The notes below the pieces were generated by a model. It was given only the letters and a program-made list of their open reading frames with translations. It had not been told where the DNA came from and did no database searches. From Adiantum capillus-veneris (taxonomy: Eukaryota > Streptophyta > Polypodiopsida > Polypodiales > Pteridaceae): a stretch of 64,000 nt of DNA. The stretch is taken from NCBI GenBank assembly GCA_014529385.2, contig CM043952.1, positions 156,649,057-156,713,056 of the forward strand, read 5' to 3'. Position numbers and translations under genes: made by a program. Shown here one piece after another: positions 60,106 to 64,000 of this stretch (the first letter of the stretch is position 1; each line of letters starts with the position of its first letter).

Positions 60106-60327
60106 TCAGATAATCTTACCATGTTGTAGTACCTTGTCTTCATGCCAAAGGATAGCTTTGGGTTGTAGCACCTCTTCTTGGTCTTCGATCTCTGGTGGAT
60201 CGTCAACATTTGGTTCTCTTGGTGGCTCTTCCTTGTAGGGCTTAAGTAGGCTCACATGAAAATCATTGTGTATGAGCCAATGATTGGGTAACTTGAGTTG
60301 ATAAGCCATGTCATTGATTGGCTTCAA
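60106..60327 (-). pseudogene. Gypsy-6 integrase C-terminus
   Basis: [35 protein letters not shown], then [20 protein letters not shown]. This order immediately precedes the chromodomain in chromoviruses. The frame is lost just where the chromodomain should begin. Confidence 0.82.
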
Positions 60328-60461
60328 GATTTGAAAAGGACCATAGTATCTTTTAGCTAGTTTAGAATAGTACTTTTGGTGGCCTGTAGGATTTATGTCT
60401 ATCGTTTGCCTTAATCGAGCCTTGGGAAACTTGAGTAAGACCCAATCATTTTCTTTGAACG

Positions 60462-61382
60462 TTAAGGCCCTTCTGTGCTTATCAACATTAACTTTTTGCC
60501 TTTGTTGAGGGATGGATATAGCCTCGTTAATCTTTTGGAAAGATTCTTGTAGGTCACGGCTATACTCATTAGCAGCACGAATATCTTCCCATGTACTTTC
60601 AGTAGCAAGGGACTTTTAGGTCTTCCCTCTATGATCTCAAAAGGTGCCTTTCCTATAGTAGTATGGATAGTATTATTGTATGCATACTCTATAAGGGGTA
60701 AGTACTTTTTCCATTGGGAGTGTTGATCTACTTCTGTAACATAAGTCTTTAGTAGATTGAGAATCGTGAGATTGGCCACCTCACTTTGGCCATTCGTTTG
60801 TGGGTGGTAGGCCAAAGAGAAATTCAATCTTGTACCTAGATTTTCGAAGAGACCTTTCCAGAAACTACTGGTCATTCTAGGATCTCTATCTGACATGATG
60901 GATGTTGGCAATCCATGGTGTTTGAAAATCTGGGATATGAAGAGAGTTGCCATTTAGTGTGCCTTAATAGCCTTTTTGACGTGAATAAAGTGTGCTTGCT
61001 TCCTAAACCTATCGACTATTGTCCATATTCCCGTATTCCCATGGATAGACTTGGGTAATCCAAAGATAAAATCTATGGATATACTCTCCCATAGTGAATT
61101 AGGGATTGGCAATGGCTGGAGTAATCCAGGTTGCTTCCCTCTATCATACTTGGTCTTTTGGCATACCACACATTTTGAAACATACTCTTGTATGTCCACT
61201 TTCATGGTAGGCCAATAGAATCCTCTAAGAGTAGGTTGAATGCCTCTATGTCCTGCATAGGGAGGATCCTGGGATTCATACATGGCTTTTCTTACAAAGG
61301 GAGTGGGTAACACATAGCCTATTTCCATGGAGAAGATAACCATCCTGCAAGGTGAATGGTTTTTCTTTCTTCCCCAATGCAA
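60462..61382 (-). pseudogene. Gypsy-6 integrase zinc domain and catalytic core
   Basis: 61382-60954: zinc region (YAGHRGIQPTLRGFYWP, CVVCQKTKYDRGKQPGLLQP) and first catalytic block SISIDFIFGLPKS. An in-frame TAA at about 60954-60956 follows. 60953-60462: ISQIFKHHGLPTSIMSDRDP and LAYHPQTNGQSEVANLTIL, so the D, D and E positions are all retained. The frame then shifts. One stop and one shift separate this from an intact domain. Confidence 0.87.
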
Positions 61383-62070
61383 GGGCTAACATTATGTCAT
61401 TTAAGTCAGGGTAAGTAGTATACTCATCTATCATAGAAGATAGATCATTGTGAGTTGCTATAGACACCGCATTAACTCTTGGTCATTGTAAAAGTGCATC
61501 GGCCACTTGATTATGCTTACCAGCAATTAAGCAATATGAAAATAAAATTGCGAAAGAAAACTTTTCCACCTCATTTGTTTGTCAAAAAGCTTGTTTGCGT
61601 CATGAAGTACTTGAGACTTGGTGGTCTGTTCCCAACATAAAGGGAGTCCCCAATAGATAGTGCTTCCATGTGTGTAGGGCATGTAGAACAGATGAAAGTT
61701 CTTTTTTGTAAATGCTCAAGACTCGTTCATCGGCATTGAGCCTTCAGCTCTCATATGCTATGGCATGCCCTTCTTGAAGCAAGACTACTCCAAGACAATC
61801 ACCACAAGCATCACAATGGATCTCAAATGACTTTGAGAGATTCGGAAGCATAAGGAATCATTGGGAGGTAACCTTTTCTTTGAGTTTGTCAAAAGCATTT
61901 TGCTCTTTAGCAGTCCATGAGTACTTAACGTTTTTCTTTGTTAAGTCATGTAATGGTCCTTCTATTTGAGAGAAGTTTGCTATGAAGCGTCTATGGTATG
62001 CACACATACCAATAAGGCTTCTTAGCTTATGTAGATTCCTTGGAGTAGGCCATCCTTTTATTACCTTCAA
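61276..62070 (-). pseudogene. Gypsy-6 RNase H remnant and linker
   Basis: 61858-62070 holds the RT connection (KVIKGWPTPRNLHKLRSLIG) and the RNase H start (WTAKEQNAFDKLKEKV). 61468-61857 reads only in fragments (YFMTQTSFLTNK). 61276-61467 is the linker before the zinc domain. Confidence 0.78.
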
Positions 62071-62081
62071 CTTTGATGAAT

Positions 62082-62555
62082 CTATACAAAAAATATGTAC
62101 ACAGAAACTGAGCTTTTCATTGATTTTTCAAAAGCAAGAGAATTTACAAGGGGTATGGTACGACCAGGCTCATTAGCATCTATGTACATGTTCTTTTCCC
62201 TATACTTGAAATACAACTTTCTTTTAGGGAACTTTACATTAACAACTATACGGTCAAACCATGGTGCTCCTAGGATGACATCTTCATGCTTGAGAGGAGA
62301 GATAAAGAAATCTTCTTTCTCAACATAGCCTTGGACATGAAGCCTCAATTTCCCAATCAAGGGAGTAACTGCAACTTCTTTCCCCTTGAAGGCTCCATCG
62401 GCTACAACTACATCTCCCATCTCATGAGCTTGAATGCCTAATTTGGTGGCCAACTCTGTGGATATGAAATTGTGAGTAGATCCAGGGTCAAACAGGATGA
62501 AGGCATCATGCTCCCTTACCTTTACCAAGCATAGGAGAGGGGTGATCCTTTGCAA
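62082..62555 (-). pseudogene. Gypsy-6 aspartic protease
   Basis: A 157-codon frame. Active site ILFDPGSTHNFIS (the DPG variant is common in plant gypsy elements), GDVVVADGAFKGKEVAV, HEDVILGAPWFDRIVVNVKF. The frame then runs into the deletion junction (KSSVSVYIFFV) without reaching RT. Confidence 0.85.
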
Positions 62556-63952
62556 TGAGAATCCTCTTTTGGAGCTTCGATCATGGAAGCTCTAGGAGTC
62601 TCATTGCGGGCATTTCTTTTGGGACAAGAACAGTAACCATGTCCTTGCTCTCCACACTTAAAGCATTTGTGGTGCTTGCAAAAAGCTTCTAGCTCTTCAA
62701 GAGAGAGTTTATTTTTACCTTTGTAAACTCCCTTCTCCTTGGACTGTTTGTTGTTGTTGTTGGAGTTGCCTTGGGAAGAGTTTTGGACATTCTTTTTCCC
62801 CTTTGTATCATTTTTATCTTTGCTTTCCATGGGCTTGGCATTCCTTTTAGCCCCTTGTTGGAAATTGATGTGGGAAGCAACCATAGTGTGGTGAATTACT
62901 TCGATGATAGAACCAAGCCATTGAGAGTTGACATACTCGGCCATTTTTTCAAGTAATCCGGCACAGAATTGTTACTTTTGCTCGACGAAGTTTATCATTT
63001 GAAAGATGGTAGCCTTGAGATGTAAATCCCAAAACTTGTCCACATATTTGTGGATAAACTCGTTGGAGAGCAGCTTCAAACTCCACCATTCGGTAAGCAC
63101 TCTGTCCTTTGCATCACTTGCAAGGAATTGCTTCATGATGGAAACTCGTAGAGTTTTCCATGTATTTGGGCTTCGCCGTTGCTGTGAAGGCTAGCCCACC
63201 ATTGACGAGAAGATTTTTGGAAGTGCATAGCTACATGACGTAGCTTGGAGGACTCCGTGAAGCACTCGTCTCCAAAGGCCGCATCAAATTGCTAGGTGAA
63301 GGCCAATACTTCGTCCATAGCACCAAAGGTGCCATCATAGGTGAGAAAAGAGATAATATTACCTCCCTCTTTGAATTTCTTGAGCTTTTGAGACCTTCAC
63401 CATGCAGGGGAAGATTTGTGATGTCCTCTCCTCTTGTATTCTCTATGAGAATAGTTGTTGCTTTTGTTGGAAGAGGAGGAAGGTGAAGAAGAAGGAGAAG
63501 AGGGTGACCTATTTCTTGTCTTTTTCTTCCTTTGTTTCCTCTCTTCCCTTTTAGAGTGACGAGGAGAAGGACTATGGGTCGATCGTTTCCTCTTGGGAGG
63601 ACTTATAGATCGTCTAGACCGTCGTCTTCATGGAGCCACATCTTTATAGGAACTTAGTGATTCGCTTCTTTCTCGTTCTTTGGATTCCTCATCTCGTATG
63701 GGAGAGAGTCTTCTTCTTGGAGTCTCATCAAGAGGCCTCCTAAGCTCTCTCTCTCTCCTCTTGGAGAGAAAGGGAAATCCCATAAGCACGAAGTTGTTGA
63801 GTAACTTCGGCTTGCAAAGCAGGGTTTCCCATAGCTTGTTGCAACCTAGTAACAAGATAATTAACAAACATGGGGGCATCATCATTAACATCTTCATATG
63901 CAAAATCAAAGTTATCAATACTCATTCTACTCTCTTGGTTATTGTCAGCCAT
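62522..63952 (-). pseudogene. Gypsy-6 gag with an Arg/Ser-rich N-terminal region
   Basis: The ATG at 63950-63952 (MADNNQESRMSIDNFDFAYE) lies near the right edge of the window. Two overlapping frames then encode a strongly Arg/Ser/Glu-rich region (SPPKRKRSTHSPSPRHSKRE in the translation of about 63540-63600). The Retrotrans_gag core follows near 63180-63330 (FGDECFTESSKLRHVAMHFQ). 62522-62944 has a Lys/Asn-rich part and the knuckle CFKCGEQGHGYC with a following Cys (C-x2-C-x4-H-x4-C). Several shifts. Confidence 0.8.
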
Positions 63953-64000
63953 GCTAATTAAACTTAATTTAAATTACTTTGTGCTTTGGTACTCTCTAAA
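63953..64000. other. Gypsy-6 leader, truncated by window end
   Basis: 48 bp upstream of the gag start on the minus strand. The primer-binding site is not visible within the window. Confidence 0.5.

Larger units (their letters stand above)
60106..63952 (-). mobile_element. Gypsy-6: chromovirus-like gypsy element lacking most of RT
   Basis: Minus-strand order is gag (from 63952), zinc knuckle, protease, a short RT-connection and RNase H remnant, integrase, and the integrase C-terminus leading to a truncated chromodomain-like end. The RT fingers and palm are absent between 62082 and 62070. The 5' LTR would lie beyond the right edge of the window, and the 3' LTR is missing at the left. Confidence 0.85.

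Overview
This window looks like nuclear DNA of a land plant and is made almost entirely of transposable elements. It holds Ty1/copia and Ty3/gypsy LTR retrotransposons, plant-type primer-binding sites (TGGTATCAGAGC, initiator-Met tRNA), Tat-like gypsy pol genes with a second RNase H, very long dinucleotide microsatellites, and one pentatricopeptide-repeat (PPR) gene fragment. The wording of the PPR fragment (long PLS-type repeats, 'MYAKC', 'DAVSWNALIAGY') recalls the large PPR families of ferns and other seed-free plants. A fern is my best guess, but this is inference only. I see no intact single-copy host gene and no tRNA or rRNA gene. || Layout. 1-1015: pyrimidine-rich low complexity. 1021-6275: complete, very young copia element on the minus strand (Copia-1), with 322-bp LTRs differing at one base and a CACCC target duplication. 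6281-10405: AT-rich sequence without genes, a (CA)n tract, a five-copy minisatellite and a long hairpin. 10406-20866: old gypsy element on the minus strand (Gypsy-1, Tat-like), one LTR carrying a ~1.3-kb insertion. 20867-22640: decayed copia remnant. 22816-24165: element with terminal inverted repeats. 24488-28350: copy A of an unrecognised repeat family, here called X, with a ~1000-codon degenerate reading frame. 29886-36660: decayed gypsy (Gypsy-3). 36728-46228: two head-to-tail X copies. One is interrupted by a gypsy derivative (Gypsy-2) that carries gag and an unknown transmembrane ORF in place of pol. The other is split by a segment bearing the PPR pseudogene. 46240-49830: gypsy gag and pol fragments. 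49860-51476: repeats and no gene. 51477-54075: decayed gypsy (Gypsy-5). 54922-59924: nearly intact copia (Copia-3), its polyprotein broken by only two stop codons and its 3' LTR truncated. 60106-64000: chromovirus-like gypsy (Gypsy-6) that has lost most of its reverse transcriptase. || How the parts relate. Gypsy-1, Gypsy-2 and Gypsy-4 share a lineage: gag and polypurine tract in 1 and 2, protease and RT in 1 and 4. Nearly every pol is broken, so none looks autonomous as it stands. Only Copia-1 and Copia-3 are recent enough to suggest activity in the lineage. The least explained material is the X family and the Gypsy-2 transmembrane ORF. All calls rest on reading the sequence; no database search was possible.
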